DNA of 64,000 nucleotides from contig JAPJQL010000014.1 in NCBI GenBank assembly GCA_030825115.1, positions 4,839-68,838 on the forward strand, given 5' to 3'. Origin of the DNA: Lachnospiraceae bacterium (GTDB taxonomy: Bacteria > Bacillota > Clostridia > Lachnospirales > Lachnospiraceae). Below, piece after piece: positions 40,134-47,646 of the stretch. The notes under the pieces are model-generated. The model was not told where the DNA came from. It saw nothing but the letters and a program-made list of their open reading frames with translations, and ran no database searches. The stretch's first letter is position 1. Every line of letters starts with the position of its first letter. The position numbers and the translations under genes were made by a program.

Positions 40134-41007
40134 AACCGACCACCTCCGTCTCACTGATAAAGATTTCCTCCAAAGACAACGGGATTGTCTCATAAAATAC
40201 CGGGTTTGCTGCCTGCATGGAAAACTCGATCCTGCTCAAATCCCCCCGCACCGTCAGCGTGCAAAGCTTCCCTCTCCGCTCCACTTTCAGGACTTCCATC
40301 GTCACGATATCTTCCGGCTCCATCCCCGGCTGCAGCACGCATTGGACCTTGTGAATGTTCATCTTCATCTCATCCAGGTCGCGGCTGAGCAGGATACCTC
40401 CCTTGTGCAAAAGCCCCACATGGTCGCAGATATCCTCCAGCTCCCTCAAGTTGTGGGATGCGATGATCGGGGTCAGCCTGCGCTCCTCCATATCACTGGC
40501 AAAGATGCTCTTCACCGCCTGGCGCATCACCGGGTCCAGCCCGTCAAACGTCTCATCGCAGAACAGATAATCCGTTCCCGCACAGACGCCGCAGATCACA
40601 GACACCTGTTTTTTCATGCCCTTTGAAAATGTATTGATCTTGCGCTTCTCATCCAGATCGAAGTTCTTGATCAGAAGGCGGAACCGTCCCTCATCAAAGT
40701 CAGGATATACGATCTTATAATAATTCATCATGTCTTTCGGCGTCGCATTGTTAAAGAAAAACTGATCGTCGGAAATATAGAAAAACCGGTTCTTGGCCCT
40801 CTCGTTCTCAAATACGCTCTCGCCGTCAATCTTTACCGTCCCTTCGTCCGGTTTCAACACCCCCGACATCATCCGCAGGAAGGTGCTCTTTCCTGCTCCG
40901 TTCGTACCAATCAGACCGAACACGCTGCCGTCCCGGATCGTCGCATTGATATGGTCAACGGCCACAATCTCGTCAAACCGTTTCGTCAGGTTTACCGCTT
41001 CAATCAT
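40108..41007 (-). CDS. YtrB-like ABC ATPase
   Basis: This 299-residue protein has a core ATPase domain: Walker A GTNGAGKST, signature FSKGMKKQVSVICGVCAG in place of LSGGQ, Walker B YLFCDETFDGLDPV and the switch in IIASHNLRELEDICDHVG. An 80-residue C-terminal extension follows. This degenerate signature (SKGMKKQ) is usual for the YtrB type. It overlaps both neighbours, the GntR gene (4 bases) and the permease (26 bases). Confidence 0.93.
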   Translation of the reverse strand: MIEAVNLTKRFDEIVAVDHINATIRDGSVFGLIGTNGAGKSTFLRMMSGVLKPDEGTVKIDGESVFENERAKNRFFYISDDQFFFNNATPKDMMNYYKIVYPDFDEGRFRLLIKNFDLDEKRKINTFSKGMKKQVSVICGVCAGTDYLFCDETFDGLDPVMRQAVKSIFASDMEERRLTPIIASHNLRELEDICDHVGLLHKGGILLSRDLDEMKMNIHKVQCVLQPGMEPEDIVTMEVLKVERRGKLCTLTVRGDLSRIEFSMQAANPVFYETIPLSLEEIFISETEVVGYDIKKLIF

Positions 41008-41381
41008 ACTGTCTCTCCTCCCTCGTCATATCCCTGAGCCGCTGCCCGGGTAAATTCCTCACGGCTCATGCCAAGGCTCTTCGCCTCCTTCGCCAGTTCT
41101 TTCATATCGCCCATCAGATCCTGACGCTTTGCTTCCCGCAGACGCTTGATGCTTCCCACAAAGCTTCCCCGGCCTTTTACGGAATAGATAAATCCGTTCC
41201 GCTCCAGCTCTGCATATGCCCGCTGGATGGTGTTGGGGTTGATGGACAATTCCATCGCCAGGCTTCGGACTGAAGGCATCTGCCCATCCTCCTCCAACAC
41301 TCCCAGGATCATCAGCTCTTTCAGCCGTTCCACCACCTGCTCATAGATCGGGCGGCTGTCTTTGTAATCCAGCAGAATCAT
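41004..41381 (-). CDS. YtrA-like GntR-family repressor
   Basis: This 125-residue protein has the winged-helix DNA-binding domain of the short YtrA subfamily: SRPIYEQVVERLKELMILGVLEEDGQMPSVRSLAMELSINPNTIQRAYAELERNGFIYSVKGRGSFVG. A small C-terminal dimerisation helix follows instead of a metabolite domain. I chose ATG 41,381 (MILLDYKDSRPIYEQ) behind AAGGAG. In Bacillus, YtrA represses its own transporter operon and is released by cell-wall-active antibiotics. The operator at 41,416-41,440 fits autoregulation. Confidence 0.92.
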   Translation of the reverse strand: MILLDYKDSRPIYEQVVERLKELMILGVLEEDGQMPSVRSLAMELSINPNTIQRAYAELERNGFIYSVKGRGSFVGSIKRLREAKRQDLMGDMKELAKEAKSLGMSREEFTRAAAQGYDEGGETV

Positions 41382-41415
41382 CCATGTTCTCCTTTCTGCA
41401 TGACTTGCCATCATG

Positions 41416-41440
41416 AGTGTATTAACTATCTTAGTACACT
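41416..41440 (-). promoter_or_regulatory. Likely YtrA/GntR operator
   Basis: AGTGTA (41,416-41,421) and TACACT (41,435-41,440) are inverted around a 13-base centre containing TTA and TTAG half-turns. The whole is close to the YtrA-type TGTACTA...TAGTACA operator. It lies about 35 bases before the regulator start, in the promoter region of the export operon. Confidence 0.6.
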
Positions 41441-41495
41441 TATATCACAAAGCACGCAAAGAAACAACAAAAAATTTCTTAACATTTTCTTTCAT

Positions 41496-41531
41496 CAAAA
41501 AACAGGATCCTGCGCGCTTACAGAATCCTGT
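41496..41531 (-). terminator. Terminator of carAB
   Basis: On the minus strand ACAGGATTCTG and CAGGATCCTGT form an 11-base stem with one mismatch and a GC-rich loop, followed by T6. It ends the carAB transcript 19 bases after the carB stop. Confidence 0.85.
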
Positions 41532-41549
41532 CTTTCTTGTTTCCCTTAT

Positions 41550-44500
41550 TTAAATGTTCTCCACCGTTGCGATATCGACCAGCGTAAGTTCCTTCGCCCG
41601 GTTCTCAAGGCTCGTCGCAAGCGCAGCGGCCGTATCAAGCGATGTCAGCACATGTACACCCGTCTCGATCGCATTTCTGCGGATGATGAAGCCGTCGCGG
41701 CTCCGCTCCGCCCCCTGCTGAGGGATATCGATGACCAGGTCGATCTCGTGTCCCAGGATCAGATCCAGGATGTTCGGAGACTCCTGCTCGATCTTCCTTA
41801 CCGGGAATGCCTTTACGCCGTTCTCGTTCAGCGCTCTTGCCGTACCCCTGGTCGCAAAGATCTTGTAGCCTACCGCCTGGAACCTTCTCGCAATCTCCAC
41901 CACATTCTCCTGCTCGGATTCGCGGACGGTGATGATCATGTTCTTATGCTTCGGCAGCTTGATGCCTGCGCCCTCAAACGCCTTATATAACGCTTCGTTG
42001 AAGGTCTTTGCGATACCAAGGCACTCGCCTGTGGACTTCATCTCCGGTCCAAGGCTGATATCTGCGCCACGGATTTTCTCAAAGGAGAATACCGGCATCT
42101 TGATCGCGATATACTCAGATTTCTTCTGAAGCCCCGGCGTATAGCCCAGCTCCCTGAGCGTGTGTCCGCAGATAACCTGGGTAGCGAGCGGTACGATCGG
42201 AATGCCTGTCACCTTGCTGATATACGGCACTGTTCTGGAAGAACGCGGGTTCACCTCAATGATATATACCTCTTCGCCTGCCACAATAAACTGGATGTTG
42301 ATCATTCCCTTTACGTGAAGGGCACGGGCCAGCTTCTCCGTATATTCCACAAGCTTCGCTTCGATCGCCGGAGTGATGCTCTGTGCCGGATACACGGAAA
42401 TACTGTCGCCGGAGTGTACGCCGGTGCGCTCGATATGTTCCATGATGCCCGGGATCAGGATGTCCTCCCCGTCGCATACCGCGTCAACCTCGATCTCCTT
42501 GCCCACGATATATTTATCCACCAGAATCGGATGATCCTGTGCAATCTGGTTGATGATGCCGATAAATTCGTCGATATCATGTTCGTTGATGCAGATCTGC
42601 ATGCCCTGACCGCCCAGTACGTAGGAAGGTCTTACCAGCACCGGATAGCCCAGTTCGTTTGCTGCCACCTTGGCCTCCTCAGCCGTAAATACAGTATGGC
42701 CTGCCGGTCTCGGTATCTCGCACTGTTCCAGGATCTGGTCAAACAGTTCCCTGTCCTCTGCCGCATCCACATCCTCTGCCGCCGTGCCGAGGATCGGAAC
42801 GCCCATCTTCATCAGCGCCTCGGTCAGCTTGATCGCCGTCTGTCCGCCAAACTGTACCACCGCGCCGTCCGGCTTCTCGATGTCCACGATGCTCTCCACA
42901 TCTTCCGGGGTCAGCGGCTCAAAATACAGCTTATCCGCGATATCAAAGTCCGTACTTACCGTCTCCGGGTTGTTGTTGACAATGATCGTCTCATAGCCTT
43001 CTTTGCTGAATGCCCAGGTGCTGTGCACGGAACAGAAATCAAACTCGATTCCCTGGCCGATTCGGATCGGACCTGAGCCAAGCACCAGAACCTTCTTTCT
43101 GTCATGGGTTTCCTCCGCCTCGTTGACACCGTCGAAACAGGAGTAGTAATAAGGCGTCTCCGCCGCAAACTCTGCCGCACAGGTATCTACCATCTTGTAG
43201 GCTGCCACGATGCCGTTTGCCTTTCTCATCGCCTTGATCTCATCCTGTCCCACACCGGTCAGGCGGGAGATCACGTTGTCCGGGAACTCGATCCGTTTTG
43301 CCTCTTTTAAAAGCTCTGCCGTCAGCGGTCCCTTCTTTAACGCTTCCTCCATCTCTACGATGATCGCCAGTTTATCAATAAACCAGAAGTCGATCTTCGT
43401 AATGGCATGGATCTGCTCATAGGAAATCCCGCGGCGCAGCGCCTCAGCGATCACCCAGATCCTTCTGTCGTCCACTCTGGCAAGCTGTGCCAGCAATGCA
43501 TCGTTATCCAGATCGCTGAAATCATAGGACAACAGACAGTCCACGTGCTGCTCCAGAGAACGGATCGCCTTCATCAGGCCGCCCTCAAAATTGGTGCAGA
43601 TGCTCATAACCTCGCCGGTCGCCTTCATCTGCGTGCCGAGGGTGCGCTTTGCGCTGATGAACTTATCAAACGGAAGTCTTGGCATCTTCACGACACAGTA
43701 GTCGAGCATCGGCTCAAAACTTGCGTAGGTCTTTTTCGTGACTGCATTTTTGATCTCATCCAGAGTGTAGCCCAGCGCAATCTTGGCCGCCACCTTTGCG
43801 ATCGGATATCCGGTCGCCTTGGAAGCCAGCGCGGAAGAACGGCTCACACGGGGGTTTACTTCAATCACGCAGTATTCAAAGCTGGTTGGATGCAGGGCAT
43901 ACTGCACGTTGCATCCGCCGGTGATGCCGAGCTCGGTGATAATGTTTAACGCCGAGGTACGCAGCATCTGGTATTCTTTGTCGCCCAGCGTCTGGGACGG
44001 AGCCACAACGATACTGTCTCCGGTGTGGACGCCGACCGGGTCGATATTTTCCATATTACATACGGTGATCACGTTGCCTGCGCCGTCACGCATCACCTCG
44101 TACTCGATTTCCTTCCAGCCTGCGATGCAGCGCTCAACCAGCACCTGGCCCACACGGCTCAGGCGGAGGCCATTCTCCAGGATCTCGATCATCTGCTCCT
44201 CGTTCTCAGCGATGCCGCCGCCGCTGCCGCCCAGGGTGTACGCCGGACGGAGTACCACCGGATAGCCGATCTTTCTCGCAAAGTCGATTCCGTCCGCCAC
44301 GTTCTCCACAACCAGGGAGGGGGCAACCGGCTCACCGATCTTTTCCATCGTCTCTTTAAATTCCAGACGGTCTTCCGCCTTTTTTATCGTCTGCGCCGTC
44401 GTGCCGATCAGACGCACGTTGTTCGCCTTTAAGAAACCGGCTTCCTCCAGCTCCATCGCCAGATTCAGACCTGCCTGACCGCCCAGGGTCGGCAGCACGC

Positions 44501-44753
44501 TGTCCGGCTTTTCCTTCTTGATGAGCTGCTCTACGACTTCTACGGTCAGCGGCTCGATGTAAACCTTGTCCGCAATGTCTTTGTCGGTCATGATGGTGGC
44601 CGGGTTGGAGTTCAAAAGTACAACCTCGATGCCTTCCTCTTTCAGGGAACGGCAGGCCTGGGTTCCGGCATAGTCAAACTCCGCCGCCTGCCCGATAATG
44701 ATCGGACCTGAGCCGAGTACCAATACTTTCTTAATATCAGGATTCTTTGGCAT
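41550..44753 (-). CDS. carB: Carbamoyl-phosphate synthase large subunit
   Basis: This 1,067-residue protein, the full family length, has two homologous ATP-grasp halves (VLVLGSGPIIIGQAAEFDYAGTQACRSLKEEGIEVVLLNSNPATIMTD-type start, repeated near residue 555 as VLVLGSGPIRIGQGIEFDFCSVH). Also visible are paired VLVRPSYVLGGQGM and VVLRPAYTLGGSGGG motifs, an oligomerisation middle and a C-terminal MGS-like allosteric domain (FATRGTARALNENG, DLVIDIPQQG). It makes carbamoyl phosphate for pyrimidines and arginine. Its ATG overlaps the carA stop by one base. Confidence 0.98.
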   Translation of the reverse strand: MPKNPDIKKVLVLGSGPIIIGQAAEFDYAGTQACRSLKEEGIEVVLLNSNPATIMTDKDIADKVYIEPLTVEVVEQLIKKEKPDSVLPTLGGQAGLNLAMELEEAGFLKANNVRLIGTTAQTIKKAEDRLEFKETMEKIGEPVAPSLVVENVADGIDFARKIGYPVVLRPAYTLGGSGGGIAENEEQMIEILENGLRLSRVGQVLVERCIAGWKEIEYEVMRDGAGNVITVCNMENIDPVGVHTGDSIVVAPSQTLGDKEYQMLRTSALNIITELGITGGCNVQYALHPTSFEYCVIEVNPRVSRSSALASKATGYPIAKVAAKIALGYTLDEIKNAVTKKTYASFEPMLDYCVVKMPRLPFDKFISAKRTLGTQMKATGEVMSICTNFEGGLMKAIRSLEQHVDCLLSYDFSDLDNDALLAQLARVDDRRIWVIAEALRRGISYEQIHAITKIDFWFIDKLAIIVEMEEALKKGPLTAELLKEAKRIEFPDNVISRLTGVGQDEIKAMRKANGIVAAYKMVDTCAAEFAAETPYYYSCFDGVNEAEETHDRKKVLVLGSGPIRIGQGIEFDFCSVHSTWAFSKEGYETIIVNNNPETVSTDFDIADKLYFEPLTPEDVESIVDIEKPDGAVVQFGGQTAIKLTEALMKMGVPILGTAAEDVDAAEDRELFDQILEQCEIPRPAGHTVFTAEEAKVAANELGYPVLVRPSYVLGGQGMQICINEHDIDEFIGIINQIAQDHPILVDKYIVGKEIEVDAVCDGEDILIPGIMEHIERTGVHSGDSISVYPAQSITPAIEAKLVEYTEKLARALHVKGMINIQFIVAGEEVYIIEVNPRSSRTVPYISKVTGIPIVPLATQVICGHTLRELGYTPGLQKKSEYIAIKMPVFSFEKIRGADISLGPEMKSTGECLGIAKTFNEALYKAFEGAGIKLPKHKNMIITVRESEQENVVEIARRFQAVGYKIFATRGTARALNENGVKAFPVRKIEQESPNILDLILGHEIDLVIDIPQQGAERSRDGFIIRRNAIETGVHVLTSLDTAAALATSLENRAKELTLVDIATVENI

Positions 44754-45826
44754 TATTCATTTCCTCCCATCATCTTCAGAAATCTGTCAAATAAGTAACT
44801 GGAGTCCTGCGGTCCCGGACATGCCTCCGGGTGGTACTGTACGGTAAAGATATTCTTGCCCGTATATTTCAGACCTTCATTGGTGCCGTCGTTGACATTG
44901 ACAAAGGCCGGTACGGCAATCTTTGGATCCAGGCTGTCCGGATCGACCGCATAGCCGTGGTTCTGGGATGAGATGTAGGCGCGCCCGGTCTCAAGATCCT
45001 TCACCGGATGGTTGCCGCCGCGGTGTCCATATTTTAATTTGAAGGTGTCCGCGCCGGTTGCCAGCGCCATCAGCTGATGTCCCAGGCAGATTGCAAAGAT
45101 CGGCACGTCGGATTCATAGAGCTTGCGGATCTCAGCTATGATCTCCACATTTTCCTTCGGGTCTCCCGGGCCGTTGGACAGCATGATGCCGTCCGGCGAC
45201 GTGGCGAGGATCTCCTCTGCGGTGGTCGTGCACGGGTATACCGTCACCTCACAGCCCCGCTCGTTGAGGGAGCGCGCAATATTCTTCTTTGCGCCCAGAT
45301 CCAGCAGAGCCACCTTCTTTCCAGTCCCCGGAAGCACATAAGTTTCCTTGCAGGAGGTTGCCTTTACCACACCGGTCACGCGGTAATCCTTCATACGGCT
45401 GATCGGCTCGCTTAAGTCGGTATAGACGGTCGTGGTGATCATGCCGTTCATCGTACCTTTTTCTCTCAATATTTTCGTTAGGGCTCTTGTATCGATACCA
45501 CTGATACCAGGAATATCATGTTTCTTAAGGAAATTCTGAATGGTATCCTCGCTGCGGAAGTTGCTGGGGATTCTAGATAACTCTCTGACAATGTATCCAT
45601 CCGGCCACGGTCTGTCGGATTCCATATCTTCAAAACAAATACCATAGTTGCCGATCAACGGATAAGTCATCACTACGGCCTGTCCTGCGTAAGACGGGTC
45701 GGTAAGGACTTCCAAGTAACCGGTCATAGAGGTATTGAATACGATTTCACTGATAACTTCTTTGGCAGAACCGATACTCGTTCCTTCGAATACGGTGCCG
45801 TCTTCCAGAATGAGAAATGCTTTCAT
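44753..45826 (-). CDS. carA: Carbamoyl-phosphate synthase small subunit (glutaminase)
   Basis: This 357-residue protein has the CarA N-terminal domain (MKAFLILEDGTVFEGTSIGS, VFNTSMTGYLEVLTDPSYAGQ) and a class I glutamine amidotransferase domain. The nucleophile Cys is in IFAICLGHQLM; His and Glu are in VQYHPEACPGP. It feeds ammonia to CarB. The start is uncertain: ATG 45,826 matches the family, but its AAAGG lies 14 bases away, while an in-frame ATG at 45,871 adds 15 residues without a clear site. The leader contains a MITE. Confidence 0.95.
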   Translation of the reverse strand: MKAFLILEDGTVFEGTSIGSAKEVISEIVFNTSMTGYLEVLTDPSYAGQAVVMTYPLIGNYGICFEDMESDRPWPDGYIVRELSRIPSNFRSEDTIQNFLKKHDIPGISGIDTRALTKILREKGTMNGMITTTVYTDLSEPISRMKDYRVTGVVKATSCKETYVLPGTGKKVALLDLGAKKNIARSLNERGCEVTVYPCTTTAEEILATSPDGIMLSNGPGDPKENVEIIAEIRKLYESDVPIFAICLGHQLMALATGADTFKLKYGHRGGNHPVKDLETGRAYISSQNHGYAVDPDSLDPKIAVPAFVNVNDGTNEGLKYTGKNIFTVQYHPEACPGPQDSSYLFDRFLKMMGGNE

Positions 45827-45893
45827 ATGTGGGGTACCAATCCTTTCTGAATCAATTGTTTGCTGCGTCATTTATTGAGCTTTTTCGCATTTA

Positions 45894-46059
45894 GAGCGTG
45901 TTTAAAAACCGCCTTCCGTCAGGTGTGCGTCACACTTTTCCGGCGTCTTTGCCCTGGATGAACGCAGCGCGGCACACTGTGGGGGCTGCGTTTCAATCCA
46001 GGGAAAAATGCCTTAAAGTGGGGCGTGCAGATGACGGGAATGAATTTTCAAACACGCTC
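45894..46059. mobile_element. 166-bp palindromic MITE with TA target duplication, inside the carA leader
   Basis: The ends are the perfect inverted 10-mers GAGCGTGTTT (45,894-45,903) and AAACACGCTC (46,050-46,059), each followed inward by a near-matching AAAA block and further imperfect complementarity for about 45 bases. TA lies on both flanks (45,892-45,893 and 46,060-46,061), as IS630/Tc1-type insertions leave. A second nested palindrome in the middle pairs CCCTGGAT/ATCCAGGG and AACGCAGC/GCTGCGTT. There is no reading frame. It sits between the carA promoter and its start codon, so it is part of the mRNA leader. Confidence 0.8.
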
Positions 46060-46076
46060 TAGCCCAAATTGATAAG

Positions 46077-46105
46077 ATTATACATGATTTCCGTTTCTTT
46101 TGCAA
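46077..46105 (-). promoter_or_regulatory. carAB promoter
   Basis: On the minus strand -35 TTGCAA (46,100-46,105) and -10 TATAAT (46,077-46,082) are 17 bases apart. Transcription should start near 46,070, about ten bases before the MITE, giving a leader of roughly 240 bases that is mostly MITE. No PyrR-type anti-terminator was recognised. Confidence 0.75.
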
Positions 46106-46262
46106 GCAGTTCTTTGTATTTCCTCCGATACCTCATAATTGTATTTTCTTATAAAAAAATGCGATTTTTCTTATAATACTTTTCCGTCCTATTTTGAAAA
46201 AACAGTCACACTGGTTATTATATCAGATATATTAATAGTAATCACGCAAAATGGGGATTTTT

Positions 46263-47537
46263 ATGCAGAAAAACATGTCAGCTATGGCAACAGAACTTCC
46301 ATCGAAAGGTTTTTTACAGGTCAACGTCGTCAACATCGAGAACAACTTCCCGATCAGGAATGCCACCGTCTCCATCGCCTACAAGGGAGAGCCGGACAAT
46401 ACAGTAGAAGAACTGACAACCAACAGTTCCGGGCAGACGGAAGATATCGAACTGGCCGCCCCGCCGCTGGAGTACAGCTTAGAGCCCGGCGACCTCCAGC
46501 CGTATTCGGAATACAACCTGACCATCTCCGCGCCCGGGTACAAAACCGAGGTGATATCCGGCACTGAGATCCTTCCCGACGCCACCGCCATTCAGCCAGT
46601 GCGCTTAGAGCCGGTCGAAGATCCCATGCCTGTGGAGAACCCGATCGTGATTCCCGATCACACTTTATACGGCAACTATCCTCCAAAAATCGCCGAGCCG
46701 GAGATTCAGCCGGTCAATGAACCGGGGGAGATCGTCCTCAGCCGGGTCGTCGTGCCGCAGACTGTGGTCGTACACGACGGCGTTCCGTCCGACCCGACGG
46801 CGGCCAATTATTATGTACCGTACCGGGATTATATTAAAAATGTGGCTTCCAGCGAAATATACGCCACATGGCCCCAGGCTACGATCACCGCCAACGTCCT
46901 CGCGATCATGAGCTTTACCCTGAACCGCGTCTATACAGAGCACTACCGGAACCGGGGATACGACTTTACCATCACCTCATCCACCGCGTTTGACCACAAA
47001 TGGATCTACGGGCGCAATATCTACGACAGCATTTCCGTGATCGTGGATGAGATTTTCGATAACTATCTGTCACGTCCTGATGTCAAGCAGCCCATCCTCA
47101 CCCAGTACTGCGACGGCAGGCAGGTCCAGTGCCTGCACCGCGGCTGGATGACCCAGTGGGGTTCCTGCAGCCTTGGGGAGCGGGGATACAGCCCGATTGA
47201 AATCCTGCGCCATTATTATGGGGACAGCATGTATATCAACACCGCAGAACAGATTTCCGGGATTCCCGCCTCCTGGCCCGGCTACGATCTGACGATCGGC
47301 TCCAGCGGTCAGAAAGTTCAGCAGCTCCAGGAACAGCTTGACGCGGTCGCCACCGTCTACACTGCCATCCCGCGGGTGACTCCCGATGGAATCTACGGTC
47401 CCGCTACGGCCGCAGCCGTTCGGGAGTTCCAGGACATCTTTGGCCTGCCGCAGACCGGGACGGTTGATTTTGCCACCTGGTATAAGATTTCGCATATTTA
47501 TGTTGCGGTGTCCCGGATTGGAGAATTGAATCCGTAA
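46263..47537 (+). CDS. Peptidoglycan-binding protein with SpoIID-like middle domain
   Basis: This 424-residue protein starts at ATG 46,263 (MQKNMSAMATELPSKG) after GGGGA. A beta-sandwich carboxypeptidase-regulatory-like domain (residues 15-120) is followed by a middle domain (about 175-330) with YIKNVASSEIYATWPQATITANVLAIMSFTLNRVYTE and YCDGRQVQCLHRGWMTQWGSCSLGERG. A PG_binding_1 domain (LTIGSSGQKVQQLQEQLDA...DGIYGPATAAAVREFQ) closes it. No signal peptide is evident. It may act in spore or vegetative wall remodelling. Transcribed divergently from carAB. Confidence 0.8.
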   Translation: MQKNMSAMATELPSKGFLQVNVVNIENNFPIRNATVSIAYKGEPDNTVEELTTNSSGQTEDIELAAPPLEYSLEPGDLQPYSEYNLTISAPGYKTEVISGTEILPDATAIQPVRLEPVEDPMPVENPIVIPDHTLYGNYPPKIAEPEIQPVNEPGEIVLSRVVVPQTVVVHDGVPSDPTAANYYVPYRDYIKNVASSEIYATWPQATITANVLAIMSFTLNRVYTEHYRNRGYDFTITSSTAFDHKWIYGRNIYDSISVIVDEIFDNYLSRPDVKQPILTQYCDGRQVQCLHRGWMTQWGSCSLGERGYSPIEILRHYYGDSMYINTAEQISGIPASWPGYDLTIGSSGQKVQQLQEQLDAVATVYTAIPRVTPDGIYGPATAAAVREFQDIFGLPQTGTVDFATWYKISHIYVAVSRIGELNP

Positions 47538-47570
47538 GATAATAGCTTGAAGATTTGACGGAGATACGCC

Positions 47571-47611
47571 AAAAAAGGGAGGGGACTGCCCCGTTGTCCC
47601 TTCCCTTTTTT
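47571..47611. terminator. Bidirectional terminator
   Basis: AAAAAAGGGA at 47,571-47,580 pairs with TCCCTTTTTT ending at 47,611, with an inner GGAC/GTCC pair and a GC-rich loop. It separates the converging peptidoglycan-binding protein gene and nrdD1. Confidence 0.9.
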
Positions 47612-47646
47612 CGCTGTTTCCCGCCGGACTCTCTCAAGCCTTCGCG

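Noticed and set aside
42162..43076. A 304-codon plus-strand frame inside carB
   Set aside because: Antisense shadow of a fully conserved gene; no recognisable domain.
45827..46070. PyrR attenuator in the carA leader
   Set aside because: No anti-anti-terminator sequence was recognised; the structure present is explained by the MITE palindrome and lacks a following T-run.
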